Source: Molossus alvarezi
Taxonomy: Eukaryota; Chordata; Mammalia; Chiroptera; Molossidae
Length of the DNA: 64,000 nt
Direction of reading: 5' to 3'
Assembly (NCBI GenBank): GCA_037176705.1
Contig: CM073891.1
Span: 51,648,571-51,712,570 of the forward strand
The notes under the pieces are model-generated. The model was not told the origin of the DNA. It did no database searches and saw only the letters and a list, made by a program, of their open reading frames with translations. This document shows positions 43,562 through 55,173 of this stretch, piece by piece (position 1 is the stretch's first letter; each line of letters begins with the position of its first letter). The translations under genes and the position numbers were made by a program.

Positions 43562-46205
43562 GGAACTTCAGGTCAAGATGGTGGCATAGTTAATATGGTC
43601 CTTGCCTCAACCACATCAAAATTACAACTAAATTATAAAACAACCATTATTTAGAACCACCTGAAATTGAGCTGAATGGAAGTCCTACAACTATGAAATT
43701 AAAGAAGCCACATGGAGAAAGGTAGGAGGGGCGGAGGTGTGGATAGGTTGGTCCCACCCTCATGTGTGGCAAATAAAATCAGGAGGGACATCTCTGCTGT
43801 GAAGGTACTCCCTGAGGAGTGAGGAGACCCTGTCCCACACCAGGTACCCCAGCTCAGGGTTCTAGTGCCAGGAAGACAAAACCCCATAACTTCTGGCTGT
43901 AAAATCTAGCAGGAATTGAGGCTGAGGGATGCTGAGGTTTCTATAGCCCCAGGCAACTCCTCTTAAAGGGCCTACACACTGACTTACTCAGACTCACACC
44001 CTCCAGGATCCAGTGTAAAGAAGGCACCTTGAAAGGCACCAGAGACATATGGGGAAGAACTGAGTTGTTTGGCCTCTGGAGAGGCAGATTTCTCTCAGAC
44101 AAATGTGCTGGCAGAGGCCATTGTTCTTTTGGTGAGTCCTTCCCCCTTGGTGCCAGCAGACAGGAGTCATATCTGGGACTCCAGCAACCTGGTTTACACT
44201 GTTTTCTCTGCCCTGATAATTCCCTGATCCTCCGCCACCCAACCTTCAGGCCCACCCAAGTTGTCTCCCGAAGCTTTACGATTGGTCTGTCATGGCTCCT
44301 GCTTAAGATTTTCCTAAATTTTCTCAAACAAACATCATCTGGCCTCAGCAAGCTGCCTCCCTCTCTCTAAGTGGCCCCAGGCCTGGCATTAGAAGCAGCT
44401 AGCCTTGGTTCACAGCTTGCCTTTGCCTAGGCACCTCCAAGTCCAGCACAAGAAGCAGCCATCTACAGATCATGATGTAGCTTATGCCTAGTGGCCCTGG
44501 GTAGAACACAGGCAGTGGCTGACCTTGTCCTAAAGCCATCCAGTGGCCAGCTTCAGACCACATTGAAGCACCTTCACCAAACCACCTCCACAAGTGACAC
44601 ACTCAAGGAGTGGACTCAGTGGGGACCAGAGTCCTGCTGAAGTAAGTCTTGCTCTGTGTGGTGGGCCTCGGAACATAAAATCATTCCAAGAAGTCAGAGG
44701 ACCCTGGGGAGAGGGCATAGACAGTCCTTGCAGATGATCAGCCTGAGTAAATCCCTTCCATTGATCTGCCAACAGCAGTCAAGACTCAATTACAACAGAA
44801 GAGTGTACAGTCCACATGAGGGTACACCTCGAGGGCACAACTGGGGTGATCAGAAAGGTTGTGCTCCTGGACCCTACAGAACACCTACTACAATAGGACA
44901 TCCTAGGAAGCCAAGGAGACATAGCAACTCTACCCAATACATAGAAACAAACACAGGGAGGCAGCCAAAATGAGGAGACAAAGAAACATGTACCAAATGA
45001 AAAAACAGAGCAAAACTCTAGGAAAAAAAACAAAGATAAGCAATCTTACAGATGCAGAGTTCAAAGTACTGGTTATAAGGATGCTCAATGAACTTAGTAA
45101 GGACCTCAACAGCATAAAAAAGGACCAGTCAGAAATGAAGGAGGCACTAACTGAAATAAAGAATAATTTATGGGGAATCAATAGTAGAGTAGGTGAAGCC
45201 AAGAAGCAAACCATTGATTTGGAATGTAAGGAAGCAAAAAGCACCCACTCAGAACAGCAAAAAGAAAAAAAGAATCTAAGAAAATGAGGATAGTGTAAGG
45301 AGCCTCTGGGACAACTTCAAGCATACCAACATTCGCATCATGGGGGTGCCAGAAGGAGAAGAGTGAGAACAAGAAATTGAAAACCTATTTGAAACAATAA
45401 TGACAGAAAAGTTCCCTAACTTGGTGAAGAAAACAGACATACATGTCCAGGAAGCACAGAGAGTCCCAAACAAGATGAACCCCAAGAGGCCCACACCAAG
45501 ACACATCATCATCAAAATGCAAAAGGCTAAAGACAAAGAGAGAATCTTAAAAGCCGTAAGAGAAAAGCAGTTATTTACCTACAAGGGAGCACCCATAGGA
45601 CTGTCAGGTGAATTCTCAAAAGAAATTTTGCAGGTCAGAAGGGAGTGGCAAGAAATATTCAAAGTGATGAAAAGCAAGGACCTACAATCAAGATTACTCT
45701 ATCCTGTAAAACTATCATTTATAATCAATGGACATAGCAAGAGTTTCCCAGACAAGAAAAAACTAAAGGAGTTCATCACCACCAAACCAGTATTATATGA
45801 CATGCTGAAGGGTCTTCTTAAAGAAAAAGATAAAAAATAAAATTACAATAAATACATATCTGTCAACAATTGAATCTATAAACAAATGAACAAACAGAAC
45901 AGAAACAGACTCATAAGATACAGAGAATTTTTTGATGGTTGCCAGATGGGAGGGCATTGGGTGGATGGGTGAAAAAGATGAAGGGGTTAAGAAGTACAAA
46001 TTGGTTGTTAAACTGATGAACTTCAAAGGAAAGGGGGAGGGGGCAGGAAGAGATAAACCAAGGAATTTATATGCATATACGCATAATCAATGGACACAGA
46101 CAATAGTGTGGGGAAGGCAAGGGGGGGGGGTGGCAGGAGCAGGGAGGAGGAGGTCAATAGGGGGAAAAGGGATGACATCTGTAATATATTCAACAATTTT
46201 TTTAA
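43562..46205 (+). mobile_element. Half-L1 (HAL1-like) element, copy A, complete with target-site duplication
   Basis: Starts AACTTCAGGTCAAGATGGTG, an L1-type 5' end, has a long 5'UTR, an ORF1, and an L1-type 3'UTR ending AATATATTCAACAATTTTTT, but no ORF2. Flanked by AAGGTGCTCAAC at 43550-43561 and 46206-46217. 2644 bp. HAL1 elements are L1 derivatives with ORF1 only that depend on L1 reverse transcriptase; the assignment is by structure. Confidence 0.85.
44970..45840 (+). pseudogene. ORF1 (p40-like) of HAL1 copy A, broken
   Basis: The first part (44970-45287) encodes a lysine-rich coiled coil (NLTDAEFKVLVIRMLNELS). After a stop at 45285-45287 and a further in-frame stop after VPEGEE, the RNA-binding part continues: RIMGVPEGEE, then PRHIIIKMQKAKDKERILKA, GLSGEFSKEI, REWQEIFKVMKSK. 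These are the L1 ORF1p RRM and C-terminal domains. Two stops make it non-functional as a single protein. Confidence 0.8.
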
Positions 46206-46264
46206 AAGGTGCTCAACAGCTATTGAAGAATGAGTAAATACAGTACTAGACAAAAAACACATTG

Positions 46265-46420
46265 TTGCCCTGGCCTGTTTGGCTCAGCGGTTAGAGCGCC
46301 GGCCCACGGTCCAGAGAGACCAGGGTTCGGTTCCCGCGAAGGGCACATACCTTGGTTGCAGTTTGGCCCTGGCCCTGGTTGGGTCGTGTGGGTGGCAACC
46401 ACTCGATGTGTCTGAGTCAA
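46265..46420 (+). mobile_element. Ves SINE, 3'-truncated
   Basis: GCCCTGGCCTGTTTGGCTCA, GGTTCGGTTCCCGCGAAGGG, then body to CACTCGATGTGTCTGAGTCA. CT-rich tail and A-tail are missing. It begins just after HAL1 copy A. Confidence 0.88.
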
Positions 46421-46818
46421 TTATACACCCCTGTATTAAAACTAAAATTAAAAATACTGTACATATGAACTGTGGGCAGGTGCAATCACTAGAGTCCGAA
46501 ACAGATTAACCGTGATAAACAAGGGAGGACTGTAGTCTGGTGGGCAGGCGCTTCACTAGCCCAGAAGCTGGTTCAATTTTGGGGCTTCCACTTGAAGGTA
46601 CTTATTCTGGGGTGCCTTCTCTTCCCCCACAGCAAGGGGCTCTGTGCAGTGATAGGTCCAGACAGGATGGTTTAAACAGATAGATTTTCATTGGGGGTGG
46701 TGCCTGTACCTTATAGTAGGGATAGACAGTCTCTTCCTCTCCTTCCAATGCCTCATCTCTGCCTCAGTTGCTGGCACCCCCAGTCACCACCCCAAGCAGG
46801 AGAGAATAAAGAAAGAAG
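46421..46818. other. No recognised features
   Basis: Unassigned sequence before the purine microsatellite. Confidence 0.5.
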
Positions 46819-47300
46819 AGGAAAGAGAAAGAGAAAGAGAAAGAGAAAGAGAAAGAGAAAGAGAAAGAGAAAGAGAAAGAGAAAGAGAAAGAGAAAGAGA
46901 AAGAGAAAGAGAAAGAGAAAGAGAAAGAGAAAGAGAAAGAGAAAGAGAAAGAGAAAGAGAAAGAGAAAGAGAAGGAAGGAAGGCAAAGCGAAAAGAAAAG
47001 GAAAGGAAGGCAAAGCGAAAGGAAAGGAAAGGAAAGGAAAGGAAAGGAAAGGAAAGGAAAGGAAAGGAAAGGAAAGGAAAGGAAAGGAAAGGAAAGGAAA
47101 GGAAAGGAAAGGAAAGGAAAGGAAAGGAAAGGAAAGGAAAGGAAAGGAAAGGAAAGGAAAGGAAAGGAAAGGAAAGGAAAGGAAAGGAAAGGAAAGGAAA
47201 GGAAAGGAAAGGAAAGGAAAGGAAAGGAAAGGAAAGGAAAGGAAAGGAAAGGAAAGGAAAGGAAAGGAAAGGAAAGGAAAGGAAAGGAAAAAGAAAAGAG
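46819..47300. repeat. Long purine microsatellite: (GAAAGA)n then (GGAAA)n
   Basis: 46819-46972 is a 6-bp unit (GAGAAA) array of about 25 units. 46973-47017 has impure transitional units (GGAAGGCAAAGCG appears twice). 47018-47290 is a pure 5-bp array (GGAAA) of about 54 units. The plus strand is almost pure purine across about 480 bp. The lysine-rich ORF across it is a consequence of the repeat, not a gene. Confidence 0.97.
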
Positions 47301-47309
47301 GAAAAAAAA

Positions 47310-48024
47310 AACCTCACTTTGCTCATCTCTTTAATCTTTCAGCACAGCCAGCTCACTGGGCAGGTCTTCTGCCCAGGCTCCCACCCAGCCAGATATCCAA
47401 ATCCCCAGCACCATCAAGCCTTGCCGCTCGGGTGCCCATTTCCAGCTCAGGGCTGTTCCACAGGTTGAGGAAGAGATGACGCCTCTTCTCTGGAGGTGGA
47501 GAGGAACACGCCTCTTTCCCCAGGCACTCTGACTAGCCCTGTCAAAGTTCTTTCAGCAAATACTTGGCCCCTCAGATTCACTGCTGTGTGATCCACTCAG
47601 ACCCCTCCTCGGGTCTGCCATTCTACTTTGTGGTTCTTCCAGTGCCCACAGTCAGGGCTGGTGTTGTATCCAAGTTCTAGTCCCCCAGAGGGCCGAATCA
47701 CCTCTGATTCCCACTGTCCAAAGGTTCCCCTTCTCTTCTCTGTTAATCTTGTGTGGGGCTGAGTCCCCCACTCCCAGGGGGCAGGAGCTGCATATCCGCC
47801 CCTCCCCTCCATCTTCCCAGGCGAGCTGCACAGCTGCATGAATTCACTCACATATTTTGCATCTTCTCCTGTCCCCTCTCTATTCCTCCATGCTCGCAGT
47901 ATTTACTAACAGCTATTTTCAGGTGGCTTTTCCAGTTGAATGTTCTGCATTTTAGCCTCAAATCTGGTCCTGTACTAGGAGCAAGCAGATAGAACTTCCT
48001 TAGGCTTCAGCCATCTTGCCTCTC
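47310..48024 (-). repeat. Probable L1 5'UTR fragment, minus strand
   Basis: Read on the minus strand it starts GGAGAGGCAAGATGGCTGAA, the 'aagatggc' start of many L1 5'UTRs, and continues with GC-rich 5'UTR-like sequence until the purine array. No downstream L1 part follows; the array occupies the junction. Confidence 0.5.
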
Positions 48025-48900
48025 CCTATCCTCATTCTTTTTTTCTGTTTGATGCTCTGATTAGGTGTTTCTTTCTAACTTTTCTTCTAAATCCCTGATT
48101 TGATCTTCTGCTTCATCCAACCTACTTTTTATTCCTTCCAGTGTTTCTTTTTGTTGTTGTTTGTTAATCCTCACCCAAGGATATTTTTTCCATTGATTTT
48201 CAGAGAGAATGGAAAGGAGAGAAGGATGGGGAAATAGAGAGAAACATCTATGTGAGAGAGACACATTGATTGGTTGCCTCCTGAACACACCCTGGCCAGG
48301 GCTGGGGATAGAACCCACAACCCAAGGATGCACCCTTGACCAGAAATCAAACCCCCAGTGCGTGAGTCAACTCTCCATCCACTGAGCCACGGCAGCCAAG
48401 GCCAATTTATTTTTGATGTCAGATATGGTATTCTCATTTCTAACTTCTGTACTTCTTTGTCATGGTTTCTATTTCCTTTTTTATATTGTAGTTCCCATTA
48501 AGTTCCTTGAGCATCCTTATAACCATTACTTTGAACTCTATATCTGATCAATTACTTGCCTCCATTTCATTTAGCTCTTTTTCTCGAGATTCCTCCTGTT
48601 CTTTCATCTGGGGCCTGTTTCTTTCTCTCCCAATTCAGTTGTTTCTTTGTGTTTGTTTCTGGGTATTAGATAGATCTTCTATGACTCCCAGTCTTCATGA
48701 GGTGGCCTAATGTAGTAGGTGTCCTGTGGGACCTAGTGGTGTGGTCACCTTGACGTTTTTAAATAGGGTGCTCTAGGAATGTCCCTTGTGTGAGTTTTGC
48801 AGGCCTGCCTGTTGTAATTTAGTCTTGATTGCTGTTGGTCTATTCATGTGTGGGATCAACCCTCAGGCTTGCTGACTATGAAGTTCAATCCTGACAAAGA
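48025..48900 (-). mobile_element. HAL1/L1 ORF1 region fragment, minus strand, split by a Ves
   Basis: On the minus strand it matches the HAL1 copies: ATGCTCAAGGAACTTAATGG and the peptide LEGIKSRLDEAEDQIRDLEE. It ends at GAATGAGGATAG, where the HAL1 copies continue, so it is cut at its 3' side. A Ves interrupts it at 48161-48402. Confidence 0.78.
48161..48402 (-). mobile_element. Ves SINE nested in HAL1/L1 fragment
   Basis: Tail complement GTTAATCCTCACCCAAGGAT, head complement CACTGAGCCACGGCAGCCAA. Confidence 0.88.
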
Positions 48901-49181
48901 TGTGCAAGCTGCAGTGCAGATGCTTACTTTTTAGGTGCATCCAAATAAATAAAAGTGTTCAGTGCCAAAATGGCTTAAATTAAAGGGACTGTCAATACTA
49001 AGTGTCAGCAAGGATCAAATTGGAACTGTCACATATTACCTTCCATCTTTTTAGGGGCTTCCTTTAAAGGCCCACGTCCCAATTTAGACAGAATAATTTC
49101 AATTATCTTAAAGACAAAGACCCCAGTCACAACACCTGAAACAAAAACCTATGTATTTTTCTTATTAAAATAAATTAATAT

Positions 49182-49370
49182 AATAGCCTGGCCAGTGTGG
49201 CTCAGTGAATTGAGCATTATCTCATGGACAGAGAGGTCCTGGTTTGATTCCCAGGGCACATGCCCAGGTTGTGGGCTCAATCCCCAGTAGGGGGTGTACA
49301 GGAGGCAACCAATTGGTGTTTCTCACATTGATGTTTCTATCTCTCTCTCCCTTAAAAAAAATAAATAAAA
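49182..49370 (+). mobile_element. Ves-family SINE
   Basis: AGCCTGGCCAGTGTGGCTCA, GTTTGATTCCCAGGGCACAT (a small deletion in the body), and CTCTCTCTCCCTTAAAAAAA. Confidence 0.9.
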
Positions 49371-50323
49371 ACCTTTTGTTTATTGATTTAATAAAAAAGC
49401 ATTATTTCACTTAAAAATAAAATGAAATAATAGTAAGGAGGCAGGCTTGGGGGGGAAATATGACCATATAAGCAAAAAGAGTTTATTCCTGAGCCTTGAT
49501 AACTTAAGAATCTCTAGGTTAGATCATAACTGAAATTCATTCTATCAGCAGCCTTTTCAATTAATGAGCCAATAAATTTATTTTATTATTTAAGGCAGTT
49601 TGAATTGGGTTTTCAGTTACTTCTGCTAAAAGCACCAAATCTGGCCAGAAGATGGCGGTGCGCTGGACCTGAGGGAGGATGAGTGTGTGAGAGAGTGAGC
49701 AAGTGTGTGAGAGAGTGTGAGTGGACGTGAAGGTGGACGACCAAACCTGAGCAGTGCAGAGCCTTGGAGCAGAAAGTTCCTGTGCTGTGGATGGGAGCAG
49801 CTGGCTACCACGGTAAGTGGCCCTTCAGGGCGCTTCTCCCAGTGCCGTGGGGAGGTCCCACCATTTTGGAAGATCCCAGGTGTTCCCTGGGAAGAGGCAG
49901 TGGGACTGGCCAGGGCCCAGCAACCCTAGCCCACCAGCGCACCTGGCACCATTGGACCAGTGGACACTCTGCATCAACACAGATCGGGGGACAGTAGTGG
50001 AGCTGCCAAGGGGCTGGTTGCAGAAGCCACAGACAGCCCGGAGCCCAGCACCATCCCCCATAGTAGCAGCCCGATCAGAGTCTAGATATACCCTCAGCAA
50101 CAGAGGCTGGGGAACAGACATCCATCCCCAGGCAACAGAAGCACAGACCAGCAACTGAGACCCATCCCCCAAAACTACAACAAAAACTGAGCAGGAGTTG
50201 AGCCCCATGGGGCAGCAGCACTCCCCAGCCACCAGCAGCAGGACCTAGGGTTCCACAGATGCCTGTGAAGTCTAGTAGCTTCCAAGAGCATTGGGAAGCC
50301 AGAGCCCAAAAGAGACTGGTGCG

Positions 50324-50790
50324 ATCCAGCTGCCCGCCCTCGGGACCTGCAGGGTGTGGGAGCACCAGAGAGGCCTGTGCGACCCAGCAGGGACTGTGCA
50401 ATCCAGTTACCCACGGGACCTGCAGGGTGCTAAAGCACCAGAGAGGCCCGTGCCACCCAGCACAGGCTGTGAGATCTAGTTACCCCAGGACCTGTGGGGT
50501 GCTGAAGCACCAGAGAGGCCTGTGCAACCCAGCAAAAACTGTGCCATCCAATTACCCACAGGACCTGTGGAGTGCTGAAGCACCAGAGAGGCCTGTGCAA
50601 CCCAGCAAAAACTGTGCCATCCAATTACCCACAGGACCTGTGGGGTGCTGAAGCACCAGAGATGTCTGTGCAACCCAGCAGCCCATAACATAGGCATAGA
50701 GCCCAGTCCCCAAAGGGAATGTGCGATCCAGTTACCCACAAGACCCGCAGGATGCGGGGGCACCAGGAAGGCCTGTGCGACCCAGCTATG
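50324..50790 (+). repeat. Six tandem 73-bp monomers in the L1 5'UTR
   Basis: Units start ATCCAGYTRCCC: 50324-50400, 50401-50473, 50474-50545, 50546-50618, 50619-50725 (with about 34 bp extra) and 50726-50790. Each has ACCTGCAGGGTGCTGAAGCA-type and GAGGCCTGTGCAACCCAGCA-type segments. Units 3 to 5 are most alike. Resembles the promoter monomers of rodent L1s in arrangement, not in sequence. Confidence 0.9.
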
Positions 50791-51606
50791 CACAAGATAG
50801 CCTTGGACGATGTGAAATGGAGGCAGAGTGAATAGAAGCTATTCAGACAATCTCCCAGGACCAAACAGAAATTACAATTAAAATAAAGACAAATCCTCAG
50901 AAAAAGGCAAGAGAAAAGCAGCAGGACAAGACCACATAACCAGGGACACTGGTAGGATCTGTAGAGGCACAAGAGGGTGGTGGGCTGGGGCACACAGACA
51001 GCAGCAGCCCCAGCTGTGAGCAGTGCCCTTGGGGAATAAAGACCAAGCGCACTCCACAAAGAACTAAAATAGCCATAGCCACTCAACTGGGGGTTATGGC
51101 AGAGGGAGAGCACACTGGGCTGGAACTCTGTGGGGACACCGGGGATTTGGAGGAAACTCATAGTTTTTGCTGAGTGGTGGCCACAAAGGACAGTGGCGTG
51201 TGTGCTCCTTCCCAGACATGTAGGGAAAAGCAGCAGCCTCCCACCCCCCACCCCCCACCCCCTAAGATTCAGCCTTTCCCAGGTGAGGCAAAGAAATGCA
51301 AATTGAGGCTCATTAATAAACAGCATCTATCCCACCCTCTGGAAATCCTCTTAAACAGAACACCAGGGCTACATTCCAAGGCACTGAGTAACTGAGACCA
51401 GTAGCCACCAGGAAAAAGGTAGAGGATAACTGAACCCTTCTTGGGCTTGCAAATCTACCCAGGAAAGTAAGATTTGAGAGTGATGTTTAACGTGGACCAA
51501 CCCAGTAGAGGGAGCCACAAACAGCAGAACACCAACACCCACAGGAAAAATTAGGCAGGTTCCAAAACCCACTGCCAAAATAGTGAAACAAAGAAACATA
51601 TCCCAA

Positions 51607-52482
51607 ATGAAAGAACAAGAGAACTCTATCAAAAATGAGATTAATGAAATACAGCGAAGCAAATTATCAGAGGTAGAGTTCAGAGCCATGATCTTAAGGA
51701 AGCTCAACACCATGAGTCAGGACATCACACCATGAGTAAAGATATAGAAACACTGAAAACCAACCAAGTGGAAATGAAGAATGTCATAGCAGAAATGAAG
51801 AACACCTTGGAAGGACTGACCAGAAGTGTAGAGGAAGCTGAGGACCGGATCAGTGAATTAAAAGACAGCATAGAAAAAAATCAACCAATTACAAAACAAA
51901 ACAAACAAACAAACAAAAAAACAATTAAAACAGAAAGACAGCTTAAGAGAACTGTAGGACAACTGGAAATATAATAACATTTGCATCATAGGAGTCCCTA
52001 AAGAGGAAGAAAATGGGCAATGGTTAGAGAATATATTTGAAAAAGTAGTGACAAAAAACTTTCCTAATTTGGTGAAGGAATAAGGCATTCAAGTTCAAGA
52101 AGCACAGAGAGCCCCAAGTGAGAACAACCCAAAGAAGCCCACACCAAGACACATAGTGATTAAAAGGCCAAAAATTAAAGACAAAGAGAGAATCCTAAAG
52201 GCAGCAAGAAATAAGAAACAGGTTAGCTACAAAGAAAACCCCATAAGGCTCTCAGCTGACTTCTCAATAGAAACACTACAGGCCAGAAGGGAGTGGCATT
52301 AAGTAATCAAGGTAATGAAAAACAAGGATCTGAATCCAAGACTACTCTATTCAGCAAGGCTATCATTCAAAATAGAAGGTCAAATAAAGAGCTTTCCAGA
52401 CCAAAAAAAAAAAAAAAAAAGACTAAGGGAGTATATTAACACCAAACCACCACTGCAAGATATGCTAAAAGGACTGCTGTAA
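51607..52482 (+). pseudogene. ORF1 remnant of the full-length L1
   Basis: ATG at 51607 opens MKEQENSIKNEINEIQRSKL but stops at 51736 after a small tandem duplication (CACCATGAGT repeated). A second piece 51732-51974 carries the coiled coil (NVIAEMKNTLEGLTRSVEEA) and ends in a K/T/N-rich (CAAA)n expansion. Beyond it the RRM and C-terminal parts (PKEEENGQW..., LSADFSIETLQARREWH) are out of frame. Confidence 0.85.
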
Positions 52483-55173
52483 TTAGTAGAAACAGGAAGA
52501 AAACTAGAACCACACTGAACAAAAAGGGCAATAAATAAGTACATATCAATAATTACCTTAAATGTTAATGGACTGAATGCTCCGATAAAAAGACACAGAG
52601 TAGCTGATTGGATAAGAAAGCATGACTCATCTATATGTTGTTTACAAGAGAACCACCTCACAACAAAAAACTCACATAGGTTGAAAGTGAAGAAATGAAA
52701 AAAAATATTTCAAGCAAACAGAAAGCAAAAAAAAGCTGGAGTACCAATACCCATATATGATAAAGTAGATTTCAAAATGAAGGCCATAAGTAGAAACAAA
52801 GAAGGCCACCACATAATATTGAAAGGATCTATCCAACAGGAAGATATAACCTTTGTAAACACATATGCACCCAATATAGGAGCACCAACATATATTAATA
52901 ATCTTTTGGAGGACTTCAAAGGAGAAATCGACAGCAATACAATCGTAGCAGAGAACTTCAATACCCTGCTGACATCAATGGATAGATCTTCTAGACAAAA
53001 AAATTAACAAAGAAACATAGACTCAAAATGAAGCACTGGATCAAATGGATTTAATACATATCTACAGAGAATTAAACCCCAAAACTCCAGAATTAACATT
53101 CTTCTCAAGTGCACATGGGACATTCTCAAAAACAGACCACATGTTAGGGCACAAACTAAGTCTTTACAAGTTCAAGAAGATTGAAATCATATCAAGCATC
53201 TTCTCAGATCATAATGGCATGAAACTAGAAATCAATTGCAACAAGAACATGCAAAGACATTTCAACACATGGAGGCTAAATAGCATGTTATTGAACAATG
53301 AATGGATTACCATGGAGATCAAGGAAGAAATTAAAAACTTTGTGGAAAACAATGAAAATGAACACACAACAATGCAAAATCTTTGGCATGCAGCAAAAGA
53401 AGTTCTGAGAGAGAAGTTTATAGAACCACAAGTCTCCCTCAAGAAACAAACAAACAAAAAATTTGAATAAACTATTTAACCTCACAACTTAAAAAAACTA
53501 GAAAACAAACAAAAGAAAACCCCAGAGCAAGTAGAAGGAAGGAAATAAGGAAATAGTAAAGATCAGAGCAGAAATGAATGAAATAGAGACAAAAAAAAAA
53601 AATTCAAAGGATCAATGAAACAAACAGCTACTTCTTTGAAAAGATAAACAAGATTGATGGACCCTTAGCTAGACTAACCAAGAAAGAAAGAGTGAGAACC
53701 CAAATGTGCAAAATCAGAAATGAAAGAGAAGAAATAATAACTGATACCACAGAAATACAAAGGATTGTTGACAAATATTATGAAGAATTATATGGTAACA
53801 AATTCAACAATCTAAGTGAAATGGACAAATTTATAGAAACACATAGTCTCCCAAAACTGAACAGAGAAGTGATAGGAAACTTGAATAACCAATAACAACA
53901 AAAGAAATTGAAGATGTAATCAAGAATCTCCCAGCAAACAAAAGCCCAGGCCCAGACTACTTCACGGGGGAATTTTATCAAACATTCAAAGAAGAATTAA
54001 TTCCCATTCTCCTCAAACTATGTCAAAAAATTCAAGAAGAAGGAAGACTTCCAGACTTGTTTTATGAGGCCAGTATAATTCTAAATCCAAAACCAGAAAA
54101 AGACACTACAAAGAAAGAAAACTACAGACCAGTATCCCTGATGAACACAGATGCCAAAATCCTGAACAAAATACTAGCAAATCGAATCCACAATACAACA
54201 AAAAAATTATTCACCATGACCAAGTGGGATTAATCCCATAAATGCAAGGCTGGTACAATATCGTGAATCAATAAATGTGATCATCCCATAAACAAAAGGA
54301 AAGATAAAAATCAAATGATCATATCAATAGACACTAAAAAAGCATTTAACAAAACCCAGCACCCATTTCTAATAAAAACACTCAGCAATGTGGAAATGGA
54401 GTACATCTCCACATAATAAAGGCCATATATGAAAGACCTACAGCCAACATCATACTCAGTGGGCAGAAACTAAAAGCATTTCTGTTAAGAACAGGAACAA
54501 GACAGGGATGCCCACTTTTGCCACTCTTATTTAACATAGTACTGGAAGTCTTAGCCACAGCAATCAGACAAGAAGAAAAAATAAAAGGGATTCAAATTAA
54601 GGAGAAGGAAGTGAAACTGTCATTATTTGCTGATGACATGATACTATATGTAGAAAACCCCATAGACTCCATCAAAAATTTACTAGACTTAACAAATCAA
54701 TTTGGCAAAGTAGCAGGATACAAAATTAACGTCAAGAAATCGATGGCATTCTTATACACCAATGATGAATTCACAGAAAGAGAAACTAAAAACAATACCA
54801 TTTACCATCACAACAAAAATATTAAGATACCTAGGAATAAACTCGACCAAAGAAATAAAAGACTTATTCACAGAAAACTATAGGTCATTGAAAAAAGAAA
54901 TAGAGGAAGATATAAAAACGTGGAATCACATACCTGGCACAAGAACAGACAGATAGACCAGTGGAACAAAACAAAGAACCCAGGAATGGACCCAAGGCAA
55001 TATGCTCAATTAATATTTGACAAACGTGGCAAGAACATACAGTGGAGTCAAGACAGCCTCTTTAATAAATGATGTTGGGAAAACTGGACAGCTACATGCA
55101 AAAAAATGAAACTAGACGATCAACTTACACCATACACAAGAATAAACTCAAAATGGATAAAAGACTTAAATGT

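Noticed and set aside
46691..47479. 262-codon lysine/arginine-rich frame (plus) and its leucine/phenylalanine-rich antisense counterparts
   Set aside because: It is a translation of the (GAAAGA)n and (GGAAA)n microsatellites, with no stop only because the units lack one.
50324..50790. CRISPR-like array
   Set aside because: Units are contiguous without unique spacers and lie in a mammalian L1 5'UTR.
50625..51326. 233-codon minus-strand frame
   Set aside because: Antisense to the L1 5'UTR and its tandem monomers.
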